From JAVXAG01 sp036660615 (GTDB taxonomy: Bacteria > Bacillota > Clostridia > Peptostreptococcales > Anaerovoracaceae): DNA of 16,327 nucleotides. The position numbers were made by a program, and so were the translations under genes. Below, in pieces: positions 7,258-14,983 of the stretch (position 1 is the first letter of the stretch; each line of letters opens with the position of its first letter). Under the pieces are notes generated by a model that was not told the DNA's origin, ran no database searches, and saw nothing but the letters and a program-made list of their open reading frames with translations. Location of the stretch: contig JAVXAG010000034.1 in NCBI GenBank assembly GCA_036660615.1, positions 1 through 16,327 on the forward strand, written 5' to 3'.

Positions 7258-9033
7258 ATGAAAAAATTAATGACAGGCGATGAAGCAATCGCAAGAGGAG
7301 CCTACGAAGCAGGTGTGAAACACGCAGCTGCATATCCAGGGACTCCAAGTACAGAAATACTTGAAAATTTAGCAACATATGAAGAAATATATGCAGAGTG
7401 GGCACCTAACGAAAAGGTTGCCATGGAAAGCGCAATCGGGGCATCGATGGCAGGAGCAAGAAGTATGGCTTCAATGAAACACGTAGGTGTTAATGTAGCA
7501 GCTGACCCACTTATGACATTTGCTTATATGGGAGTTAACGGTGGAACAGTAGTAATTACTGCTGACGAACCAGGAATGTTTTCTTCCCAAAATGAACAGG
7601 ACAATAGAAACTATGCAAAGATGGGAAAAATTGCAATGTTTGAACCAGCAAACAGCCAAGAATGTATAGATATGGTAAAAGAAGCTTACGATTTAAGTGA
7701 GAAATTTGACACACCTGTACTTATTAGAATGACTACTAGAGTATGCCATTCCAAGTCAATGGTGGAGGTTTCGGACAGAGTAGAAGTTCCACTAAAAAAA
7801 TGGGAACATAACCCAAAGAAATACGTTGCACTTCCTGCACACTCAAGAGTACTTAGAGTAAAAGTTGAAGAAAGAATGAACAATCTTGCAGAGTACAGCG
7901 AAAAGAGTCAGTTTAATAAGATGGAAATGGCAGGAACCAAAGTCGGCGTTATTGCCTCTGGAATCTGTTACTATTATGCAAAAGAAGTCTTTGGCGAAGA
8001 CGCATCATACCTAAAACTAGGTTATACAAATCCAATGCCAAAAGATATGATAAAGGATTTCTGTGGCAAAGTAGATAAAGTTTACATATTAGAAGAAGAC
8101 GATCCATATATCGAAGAGTTTGTTCGTATCCAAGGGATTCAATGTACTGGAAAAGATTTATTCCCTTCATATGGTGAGATGACACCAGATGTAGTAAGAA
8201 AATGTTTAACAGGCAAAACTCTTGACGTAGTAGAATATGACAAGACAAAAATTGCTGACAGAGCACCATCACTTTGCGCTGGTTGCCCACATAGAGGACT
8301 TTTCTTTAGATTAGGAAAGAGAAAAGATATTATGATTAGTGGCGACATTGGTTGCTACACATTGGCAGCAGGCAAACCATATAATGCAATGAATTCAACT
8401 GTTTGTATGGGAGCTAGTATAAGTGTGGGACATGGAGCACAGATGGTATTTAACAGAGGAAATGTTGGAAAGAGAGTAGTTACAGTTTTAGGCGATTCTA
8501 CATTCTTCCATACAGGGATAAACTCTCTTATTAATACAGTTTATAACAATAGCAACACAGTAAATATTATTTTGGACAATAGAATCACTGGAATGACAGG
8601 ACACCAACAAAATCCAGGAACAGGATTTACTGTAAAAGGAGAGCCAACAACATTGATAAAGATAGAAGATGTTGTAAAAGCTATAGGTGTAAAACACGTT
8701 AAGGTAATCGATCCTAATAATTTGGCTGAGGTTGACGCAGCTTTAGATGAATTCCTAAAACTTGACGAACCATCAGTAATCATCACAAGATACCCATGCG
8801 TATTGAAAAAATTCTCACAAGAGGATTTAGATGAATTTGATGATCTGTTTACCACAAAGAACGTAGTAAATGAAGAAAAATGTATTGGATGTAAAATATG
8901 TCAGACAACAGGCTGCCCTGCGTTGCGATTTGATGCAGATAAAAAGAAGGTATCAATAGACAGCAGTACTTGTGTTGGTTGTGATGTTTGTACACAAGTA
9001 TGTCCAAAGAACGCAATAGAGAAGGAGGATTAA
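7258..9033 (+). CDS. iorA: Indolepyruvate:ferredoxin oxidoreductase, alpha subunit
   Basis: This 591-residue thiamine diphosphate enzyme subunit oxidatively decarboxylates aryl pyruvates (indolepyruvate, phenylpyruvate, 4-hydroxyphenylpyruvate) to the arylacetyl-CoA and reduces ferredoxin. The N-terminal pyrimidine-binding domain begins with MTGDEAIARGAYEAG and contains AYPGTPSTEI (25-34). A middle transketolase-C-like domain follows. The ThDP domain has LCAGCPHRG (339-347), SGDIGCYTL and LGDSTFFHTG (411-420), then ILDNRITGMTG. The C-terminus is a 2x[4Fe-4S] ferredoxin domain with Cys542/545/548/553 and Cys572/575/578/582. One cysteine gap in the first motif is CX4C, as often seen in IorA. 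The length is normal. The gene lies 17 nt after ptb and 3 nt before iorB. Other 2-oxoacids remain possible substrates, but IorA is distinct in layout from POR and VOR. Confidence 0.94.
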   Translation: MKKLMTGDEAIARGAYEAGVKHAAAYPGTPSTEILENLATYEEIYAEWAPNEKVAMESAIGASMAGARSMASMKHVGVNVAADPLMTFAYMGVNGGTVVITADEPGMFSSQNEQDNRNYAKMGKIAMFEPANSQECIDMVKEAYDLSEKFDTPVLIRMTTRVCHSKSMVEVSDRVEVPLKKWEHNPKKYVALPAHSRVLRVKVEERMNNLAEYSEKSQFNKMEMAGTKVGVIASGICYYYAKEVFGEDASYLKLGYTNPMPKDMIKDFCGKVDKVYILEEDDPYIEEFVRIQGIQCTGKDLFPSYGEMTPDVVRKCLTGKTLDVVEYDKTKIADRAPSLCAGCPHRGLFFRLGKRKDIMISGDIGCYTLAAGKPYNAMNSTVCMGASISVGHGAQMVFNRGNVGKRVVTVLGDSTFFHTGINSLINTVYNNSNTVNIILDNRITGMTGHQQNPGTGFTVKGEPTTLIKIEDVVKAIGVKHVKVIDPNNLAEVDAALDEFLKLDEPSVIITRYPCVLKKFSQEDLDEFDDLFTTKNVVNEEKCIGCKICQTTGCPALRFDADKKKVSIDSSTCVGCDVCTQVCPKNAIEKED

Positions 9034-9036
9034 GTC

Positions 9037-9609
9037 ATGACAAAGAACATTTTATTAGTAGGCGTAGGTGGTCAAGGCACAATCCTTGCCAGCAAAATAT
9101 TAACAATTGGCTTGATGGAAGCCGGATACGATGTAAAAATGAGTGAAATTCATGGAATGTCCCAAAGAGGCGGAAGTGTATCGTCACAAGTTCGTTATGG
9201 CGAGCATGTATATTCACCAGTTATAGAAAAAGGGGATGCCGATATTTTGGTATCTTTTGAGAAGATGGAAGCACTTAGAAATCTTGATTATGTAAAGCCA
9301 AATGGCGTTGTTGTAGTAAATGAAGTTGAAATTCCTACAATGTCAGTGCTTACAGGAGATCAGGTTTATGCAAAAGACGTAATTGACGAAATCAGTAAGA
9401 CTGTTGAAACAAAAGTTGTTGATGCTACTAAGATGGCCAAAGAACTAGGAAACGAGAAGGCAGCTAATATGATATTACTAGGCACTATCATCAAAAAGAT
9501 GGGACTGGACAATATCAATTGGGAAGCAATTTTGAAAGCAAATATGAAGGAAAAACTGGTTGCACTTAACGTAAAAGCGTTAAATGTAGGAATGGACGCA
9601 GTAAAATAG
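9037..9609 (+). CDS. iorB: Indolepyruvate:ferredoxin oxidoreductase, beta subunit
   Basis: This 190-residue protein is the small partner of IorA, corresponding to the gamma domain of 2-oxoacid:ferredoxin oxidoreductases. The N-terminus carries the diagnostic glycine-rich GVGGQGTILASKIL (8-21), followed by SEIHGMSQRGGSVSSQVRYG (about 36-55), both hallmarks of the family. The domain is thought to help bind CoA in the heteromer. The ATG lies 3 nt after the iorA stop, with AAGGAGG inside the last codons of iorA, so translation is probably coupled. The length is normal and no Fe-S motif is expected or seen. Confidence is high because both the sequence and the gene order are canonical. Confidence 0.93.
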   Translation: MTKNILLVGVGGQGTILASKILTIGLMEAGYDVKMSEIHGMSQRGGSVSSQVRYGEHVYSPVIEKGDADILVSFEKMEALRNLDYVKPNGVVVVNEVEIPTMSVLTGDQVYAKDVIDEISKTVETKVVDATKMAKELGNEKAANMILLGTIIKKMGLDNINWEAILKANMKEKLVALNVKALNVGMDAVK

Positions 9610-9629
9610 AAGACGAGGAGATGTAGTAA

Positions 9630-10817
9630 ATGATATCAAAGAAAATGGAACCTCTAGTAAACAATAATTCGGCAATAAGAGCTATGTTTGAAGAGGGTAA
9701 TATATTGAGAGCAAAGTACGGAGATGAAAACGTATATGATTTTAGCTTGGGCAATCCAAACGTACCTGCTCCCAAAGAAGTAAAGAATGCGATAATTGAC
9801 ATTATTAGCAATGAAGATCCAGTAAAGGTTCATGGTTACATGAATAATGCAGGATTTGAGCAAGTAAGAGAAAGCATTGCAAAATCAATAAACAGCAGAT
9901 TTGACACAAAGTTTGGTGCAAAAAATATCATTATGACTGTTGGTGCTGCCAGTGGTTTAAACATTTTGTTAAAGACAATGCTAAACCCAGGAGATGAAGT
10001 AATCGCCTTTGCCCCATACTTTGTTGAGTACGGCAACTACGTAAGAAACTACGATGGAGAACTTGTGGTTATTTCTCCAGATACAAAGACATTTATGCCA
10101 AACTTAGATGAGTTTGCAACAAAAATAACAAAGAAGACAAAGGCAGTAATTATTAACAATCCAAACAACCCTACGGGAGTAGTTTACTCAGAAGAAACAA
10201 TCAAAGAACTTGTAGGAATAATGGATAAAAAACAAAAGGAGTTTGGAACAGTTATTTACCTGATTTCCGACGAGCCATATCGTGAACTTGCATATGATGG
10301 TGTTTTTGTTCCATACTTGACAAAGTACTATGACAACACACTTGTTGGATATTCATACAGCAAATCACTTTCACTTCCAGGAGAAAGAATTGGATACGTT
10401 GTAATTCCTGACGAAGCAGACGAAAGCGAGGAATTCTTTACAGCGGCATGCATTGCAAACAGAGTTAATGGCTATGTAAATGCACCATCTTTGATGCAAC
10501 TGGTTATTGAAAGATGTTTAGATGCCAAGTGCGACGTGGCATATTATGACAAAAATAGAAAAGACCTATATAATGGGCTTACTGAGTGTGGTTTTCAGTG
10601 CATAAAGCCAGAAGGTGCTTTTTACTTATTTGTAAAATCGCCATTAGACGATGAAAAAGAGTTCTGCAAAATGGGAAAGAAATATAATATTTTAATGGTG
10701 CCAGGCAGTTCATTTGCCTGCCCAGGATATGTTAGACTGGCATACTGTGTTTCAAATGAGACAATAAATAAATCATTACCATACTTTAAAGAATTAGCAA
10801 AAGATGTACTAAAATAG
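9630..10817 (+). CDS. Pyridoxal-phosphate-dependent class I aminotransferase
   Basis: This 395-residue fold-type I aminotransferase is complete. The catalytic Schiff-base lysine is Lys245 in SYSKSLSLPGERIG. Asn180 (NNPNNPTG), Asp214 (SDEPYREL) and the carboxylate-binding Arg369 (YVRLAY) are all in place. Placed between iorB (20 nt) and buk (9 nt), it most likely makes the 2-oxoacid for IOR by moving the amino group of an aromatic amino acid to 2-oxoglutarate. Substrate preference cannot be read from the sequence: the family includes aspartate, alanine and aromatic aminotransferases. The start is ATG at 9630 with GAGGAG upstream. No gene symbol is assigned because orthology to a named enzyme is uncertain. 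Confidence 0.92.
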   Translation: MISKKMEPLVNNNSAIRAMFEEGNILRAKYGDENVYDFSLGNPNVPAPKEVKNAIIDIISNEDPVKVHGYMNNAGFEQVRESIAKSINSRFDTKFGAKNIIMTVGAASGLNILLKTMLNPGDEVIAFAPYFVEYGNYVRNYDGELVVISPDTKTFMPNLDEFATKITKKTKAVIINNPNNPTGVVYSEETIKELVGIMDKKQKEFGTVIYLISDEPYRELAYDGVFVPYLTKYYDNTLVGYSYSKSLSLPGERIGYVVIPDEADESEEFFTAACIANRVNGYVNAPSLMQLVIERCLDAKCDVAYYDKNRKDLYNGLTECGFQCIKPEGAFYLFVKSPLDDEKEFCKMGKKYNILMVPGSSFACPGYVRLAYCVSNETINKSLPYFKELAKDVLK

Positions 10818-10826
10818 GAGGCATTA

Positions 10827-11909
10827 ATGAAATACAAACAACTAATAATCAATCCAGGCTCAACAAGTACAAAACTTGCAGTTTACCAAGACGAGGAAAA
10901 ATTGTGTCAAGAGACTATAGATCATCCAAGTGAAGAGCTGTCAATATTTGAGACAATCCCTGAACAAATCCCATTTAGAACGGAAATAGTAAAAGACTTT
11001 TTAAAGAAGAACAATATTGAATTATCAGACCTTGCGGCCATTGTTGGTCGCGGGGGAATGGTATATGGTATAAAAAATGGTGGATACATTGTAAACGATC
11101 AACTGTTTACGGCTCTTGGTGATGAGAAATACAGTTCACCTCATTCCTCAAATCTTGGCGGAATGATAGCAAAAGAATTAGCAGATCCACTGGGGATACC
11201 CGCATATATTTACGATGCAGTAACTGGCAGTGAGCTATCAGATGTGGCTAAAGTTACTGGATTTCCTGAAATAGTTAGACAGAGCTGTTGTCATGTTTTA
11301 AACAGTCGTTCAATGGCTATGAAATATGCTAATGAAAACAATCTTGATTATAGCAAACTAAAGCTTGTAGTAGCTCACCTAGGTGGTGGGATATCTGTCA
11401 GCGCTCATGCAAACGGACAAATTATCGATTCTGTTGGAGATGATGATGGCCCATTTTCTCCTGAGCGTGGTGGCAGTGTTCAAATGTTTGAATTCCTAAA
11501 GCTTTGTTATAGTGGTAAGTATACAGAAAAAGAAATAAAGAAAAAACTTCGTGGACAAGGTGGTATGATTGCGTACCTTGGAACTAGTGATGCCAGAGAA
11601 ATCGAAAAAATGATAGATGATGGAAATAAACTTGCAGAACTAATTTATGAGGCGGAAGCTTACCAAGTAGCCAAAGCTATCGGGCTACTGGCAGTTACCT
11701 TAAAAGGAAAAATTGATGCGATTATAATAACCGGCGGAATGGCCAATTCTACAAGGATGACTGGTATGATTAATGACTACGTTAAGTTCCTTGGGCCAGT
11801 TGTAATAAAACCAGGGGAAAATGAAATGGAAGCATTGGCTTTTGGTGGACTTAGATTGCTTAAGGGCGAAGAAAAACCAAGCATATTTGCTTTACCTAAA
11901 AACGATTAA
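10827..11909 (+). CDS. buk: Acyl (butyrate-type) kinase, ASKHA superfamily
   Basis: This 360-residue kinase belongs to the acetate/butyrate kinase family and should transfer phosphate from an acyl phosphate to ADP, giving ATP and the free acid. The phosphate-1 loop is NPGSTSTKLAVY (9-20). Further family patterns are VGRGG, the adenosine-side VVAHLGGGISVSAHANG, and the C-terminal IIITGGMANSTRM with PGENEMEALAFGGLRLL. The length matches Buk (about 355) rather than acetate kinase (about 400). It closes the operon that starts with ptb, the usual Ptb-Buk partnership, but here with iorAB and an aminotransferase in between. Its likely substrate is therefore an arylacetyl phosphate; this is inferred from context only. 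RBS AGGAGG lies just before the ATG at 10827. Confidence 0.92.
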   Translation: MKYKQLIINPGSTSTKLAVYQDEEKLCQETIDHPSEELSIFETIPEQIPFRTEIVKDFLKKNNIELSDLAAIVGRGGMVYGIKNGGYIVNDQLFTALGDEKYSSPHSSNLGGMIAKELADPLGIPAYIYDAVTGSELSDVAKVTGFPEIVRQSCCHVLNSRSMAMKYANENNLDYSKLKLVVAHLGGGISVSAHANGQIIDSVGDDDGPFSPERGGSVQMFEFLKLCYSGKYTEKEIKKKLRGQGGMIAYLGTSDAREIEKMIDDGNKLAELIYEAEAYQVAKAIGLLAVTLKGKIDAIIITGGMANSTRMTGMINDYVKFLGPVVIKPGENEMEALAFGGLRLLKGEEKPSIFALPKND

Positions 11910-11912
11910 ATA

Positions 11913-11927
11913 TTAAGAAACTCTTAA
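11913..11927 (+). terminator. Weak inverted repeat after buk (doubtful terminator)
   Basis: TTAAGA-AAC-TCTTAA forms a 6-bp AT-rich stem 3 nt after the buk stop codon. No uninterrupted T-run follows (CTTTCC), so termination would be weak. The same bases may instead be part of the TTAA box series upstream of dltA. Confidence 0.2.
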
Positions 11928-11959
11928 CTTTCCTTAAATCCTGTTAATAAATATGTAAA
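11924..11959 (+). promoter_or_regulatory. Phased TTAA / TGTWAA boxes upstream of dltA (candidate response-regulator site)
   Basis: TTAA recurs at 11924, 11934 and 11944, exactly 10 bp apart, with another at 11913. TGTTAA (11942-11947) and TGTAAA (11954-11959) form a direct repeat with a 12-bp period, the last box coinciding with the -35 position. Direct half-sites spaced by one helical turn next to the -35 are typical of OmpR/PhoB-family regulators. TGTWAH-N5-TGTWAH is the WalR consensus, and the spacer here is one base longer. Assignment to a specific regulator is not supported. Confidence 0.4.
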
Positions 11960-11982
11960 AATGAAAAAAAATATGTTACTAT
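11954..11982 (+). promoter_or_regulatory. Promoter of the dlt operon with extended -10
   Basis: TACTAT (11977-11982), preceded by TG one base upstream (11974-11975), makes a good extended -10. Seventeen nt upstream is a weak -35, TGTAAA (11954-11959). A poor -35 covered by the direct-repeat boxes fits an activator-dependent promoter. Transcription would start about 30 nt before the dltA ATG. Confidence 0.55.
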
Positions 11983-12017
11983 AGTCACAGGGAAAAAAAG
12001 AAGGGGAAAAAAAGAGA

Positions 12018-13538
12018 ATGTTAGTATTAGACAGATTAGAAAAAAATTCAATAGAGATTGGATCTGACACTGCAATTCATAGCACAAAAGGGAGCATATC
12101 CTATGGGGATCTTTTTGAGAATTCGGGTAAGCTTGCATTGTGGCTTGATTTGCAACTTGGGGATAATAAAAAACCAATCGTGGTCTATGGGCACAAAGAT
12201 CCATTTATGGTTTTGTGCTTTTTGGCATGTGTAAAATCCGGAAGGGCTTATTGCCCAGTGGACGCATCAATGCCTATGGACAGAATAAAAGATATTATTA
12301 GTACGGTTGAATCGCCAATAGTTTTGGCAACAGAAGAACTTTGTTTAGAGGGTAGCGAGTTTGATAGGTACAGAATTATTGACAGCAAGCAAATTAATGG
12401 TATAATTAATAGTTCAGACAAAGAGATATCCAAAGATAAATGGGTTAAAGACAATGAAGTGTTTTATATCATATTTACCTCTGGAAGCACTGGCAAACCA
12501 AAGGGTGTGCAGATTACCTATAACAATCTAAATAATTTTGTCAATTGGTTTTCCGATGTGGCTACCACAAGAGAAGAAAAAAAGGGCAAAGTATTTTTGA
12601 ATCAGGCACCATTTTCTTTTGATTTGTCTGTAATGGATTTGTATACTTGTCTATCCAACGGCGGAACTCTTTGGGCAACTGATAAAGAACTCCAGTGGGA
12701 TATGACAAATTTGATGAGTTATATTGCCTTGGGCAACCTGAATTACTGGGTATCAACTCCGTCATTTGCAGACATGTGTTTGGCAGATAAAGGATTTAAT
12801 GGCGAAAATTTTCCAGAGATGAAAGCGTTCTTTTTCTGTGGAGAAACATTAACTTGCGAAACGGCAAAGAAGTTATTAGAAGCATTCCCAAAGGCAAAAG
12901 TAATTAATACTTATGGGCCGACGGAATCTACTGTTGCAGTAACAAGTATAGAAATAACTTTGGATTTGACTACCACAGGGAAACCATTGCCTGTTGGAAA
13001 ACCTAAACAGGGTACAATAATTGAAATTGTAAAACCAGATGGCAGCTTGGCAGAAGAAAAAGAGTCTGGCGAAATAGTCATCATTGGGGACACCGTAAGT
13101 GCAGGTTATTTTGCTGAACCTGATAAAACATCAAAAGTATTTTCTTATGAAGATGAAACAAAATACAGAACTGGTGACGAGGGATATATGGAAGACGGAA
13201 TCTTGCACTTTTGTGGCAGAATGGATTCACAAATAAAGTTCCATGGGTACCGAATCGAGCTAGGAGATATAGAGGCCAATTTAATGGAACTACCGTCAGT
13301 CCAAGGGGCAGTAGTAGTTACTAGAAAATCTGGCGAGAAGATAAGAAATCTGGTAGGGTTTGTAATTTGTGACAAACTTTCGGATATTACTGATTTTAAA
13401 AGAGGACAGGAAATTAGGGAACAACTCAAGGTGAAATTACCAGAGTATATGGTTCCAAAGAAAATTGTATTTGTAGATAAGTTTCCTATGACAACAAATG
13501 GGAAAGTTGATCGTAGAAAAATGGAGGAGAGTGTTTAA
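12018..13538 (+). CDS. dltA: DltA, D-alanine:D-alanyl carrier protein ligase
   Basis: This 506-residue adenylating enzyme activates D-alanine with ATP and loads it onto the phosphopantetheine arm of DltC in the cytosol. It shows the ANL-family core motifs in order: P-loop FTSGSTGKPKG (153-163), NTYGPTEST (A5), YRTGD (A7), the hinge region GRMDSQIKFHGYRIELGDIE (A8) and the C-terminal catalytic lysine in TTNGKVDRRK (A10). The length is as expected for DltA (about 500). The first gene of the dlt operon, it starts 108 nt after buk and has its own promoter. AGGGG precedes the ATG by 11 nt. The TAA stop shares its last A with the ATG of dltB, a coupling overlap. Confidence 0.96.
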   Translation: MLVLDRLEKNSIEIGSDTAIHSTKGSISYGDLFENSGKLALWLDLQLGDNKKPIVVYGHKDPFMVLCFLACVKSGRAYCPVDASMPMDRIKDIISTVESPIVLATEELCLEGSEFDRYRIIDSKQINGIINSSDKEISKDKWVKDNEVFYIIFTSGSTGKPKGVQITYNNLNNFVNWFSDVATTREEKKGKVFLNQAPFSFDLSVMDLYTCLSNGGTLWATDKELQWDMTNLMSYIALGNLNYWVSTPSFADMCLADKGFNGENFPEMKAFFFCGETLTCETAKKLLEAFPKAKVINTYGPTESTVAVTSIEITLDLTTTGKPLPVGKPKQGTIIEIVKPDGSLAEEKESGEIVIIGDTVSAGYFAEPDKTSKVFSYEDETKYRTGDEGYMEDGILHFCGRMDSQIKFHGYRIELGDIEANLMELPSVQGAVVVTRKSGEKIRNLVGFVICDKLSDITDFKRGQEIREQLKVKLPEYMVPKKIVFVDKFPMTTNGKVDRRKMEESV

Positions 13539-14695
13539 TGGAATTACTAGGTGATTTTTCCTTCTTTGGATGCGTTGCGGTGGCGGCGATTCCAGCGATA
13601 ATATTGGGCATCAAAGAAAAATCAATAAAGTATTATACATTTTGCGTAACCGTATTTTTTGTTTGGATGGCTATGGGGGCTACTCCAAAGGCGTTGATAT
13701 ATATGGTGACATTTGCCATGATAGAATATGGTCTTGTCAGGTCATATTTGATACTGAGAGAAAAGTATGGCAGAAAAGGAAATATTTATGGAATATTTGT
13801 TGCACTTTCAATTGCGCCACTAGTTATAAATAAAATATCCGGTTTTACTGATTTGCATTTGTTCGGATTTCTTGGAGTCTCATATATGACTTTTAAGACG
13901 ACTCAAATGATTATAGAAATTTATGATGGCATAATAAAGGAAGCACCATTCTTTGAATATATAAACTTTTTATTCTTTTTTCCAACCTTGACATCTGGGC
14001 CAATAGACAGAAGCAGAAGGTTTCACAATGACTTTACACAGGTGATGAAAAAAGATGAATACTTAGATTTGTTGGGTGCAGGGCTATTCAAAATTTGCCT
14101 TGGATTAGTTTACAGGGTAGTAATTGCAGCAGCCTTTTACCAAGGGGTTACGTGGTCTGGAATTCAGACGCCACTTCTCTTTACGGTTATATATATGTAT
14201 GCTTACGGATTTTACTTATTCTTTGACTTCGCAGGTTACAGTTTGATGGCTGTGGGAATCAGCTACATATTCGGCATAAAAACTCCGGATAACTTCAACA
14301 AACCATTTGTGAGCAAAGACATAAAGGAGTTCTGGGATAGATGGCATATTTCTCTATCGTATTGGTTTAGAGATTTTATCTTCTCAAGGCTTATGATGAG
14401 GGCAATTCGTGGCAAGTGGTTTAAAGATAAGGTTACAGCTGCTTGTATGGGATTTATGGTAAATATGACGGTAATGGGAATTTGGCATGGAGTTAGTTGG
14501 CAGTTTATACTTTATGGTATATATCATGGTATACTGTTATCACTTACAGAAATATACCAGAAGAAATCGCCGTTTTATAAGAAACATAAAAACGACAAGT
14601 GGTACCAGAGAGTAAGTTGGTTTGTGACATTTAATTTGGTCATGTTTGGCTTCTTGATTTTCTCAGGAAGATTTACAATGTTGATTGGATTATAA
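13538..14695 (+). CDS. dltB: DltB, membrane-bound O-acyltransferase for teichoic acid D-alanylation
   Basis: This 385-residue polytopic membrane protein of the MBOAT family takes D-alanyl groups from DltC-bound thioester and passes them across the membrane. Many hydrophobic segments are visible along its length (for example about 8-25, 33-48, 83-100, 212-245 and 303-340). The MBOAT signatures are present: FWDRWHISLSYWFRDF (265-280; His270) and MGIWHGVSW (313-321), with the conserved catalytic histidine at His317. Length and layout match DltB. Its ATG overlaps the dltA stop codon by one base (TAATG), with GGAGGAG in the end of dltA as RBS. A 45-nt AT-rich gap with AGGAGG follows before dltC. 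Confidence 0.95.
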   Translation: MELLGDFSFFGCVAVAAIPAIILGIKEKSIKYYTFCVTVFFVWMAMGATPKALIYMVTFAMIEYGLVRSYLILREKYGRKGNIYGIFVALSIAPLVINKISGFTDLHLFGFLGVSYMTFKTTQMIIEIYDGIIKEAPFFEYINFLFFFPTLTSGPIDRSRRFHNDFTQVMKKDEYLDLLGAGLFKICLGLVYRVVIAAAFYQGVTWSGIQTPLLFTVIYMYAYGFYLFFDFAGYSLMAVGISYIFGIKTPDNFNKPFVSKDIKEFWDRWHISLSYWFRDFIFSRLMMRAIRGKWFKDKVTAACMGFMVNMTVMGIWHGVSWQFILYGIYHGILLSLTEIYQKKSPFYKKHKNDKWYQRVSWFVTFNLVMFGFLIFSGRFTMLIGL

Positions 14696-14740
14696 TATAT
14701 AATTAGTTATTGAATAATAAGGGTATAGGAGGAAAGAAAA

Positions 14741-14971
14741 ATGGAAGAGAAAATTTTGGACATACTAGTTGATATTTGTGGGGAAGAAACTATAAAGGAA
14801 GACAGGGAAATAGATTTGCTTCAATCAGGGCTTATGGACTCACTGGATTATACTGAATTGTTAATAGCAATTGAAGACAATTTTGGAGTAGTGTTAGCGC
14901 CATCAGAGGTAGCAAGAGAAGATGTTAATACACCAAATAAAATAATTGAATTGGTTAAATCAAGAATTTAA
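14741..14971 (+). CDS. dltC: DltC, D-alanyl carrier protein
   Basis: This 76-residue acyl-carrier-type protein carries the phosphopantetheine attachment serine Ser34 in the motif GLMDSLDYTELL. The acidic helix that follows is typical for contact with DltA and DltB. It receives D-alanine from DltA on the 4'-phosphopantetheine thiol and delivers it to DltB. The length is normal (about 78). It lies 45 nt after dltB and 12 nt before dltD. AGGAGG precedes the ATG. A generic fatty acid ACP is excluded by its position and by the LMDSLD motif, as opposed to the usual DSLD/DSLDTVE of AcpP. Confidence 0.95.
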   Translation: MEEKILDILVDICGEETIKEDREIDLLQSGLMDSLDYTELLIAIEDNFGVVLAPSEVAREDVNTPNKIIELVKSRI

Positions 14972-14983
14972 GGTAGGTATAAA

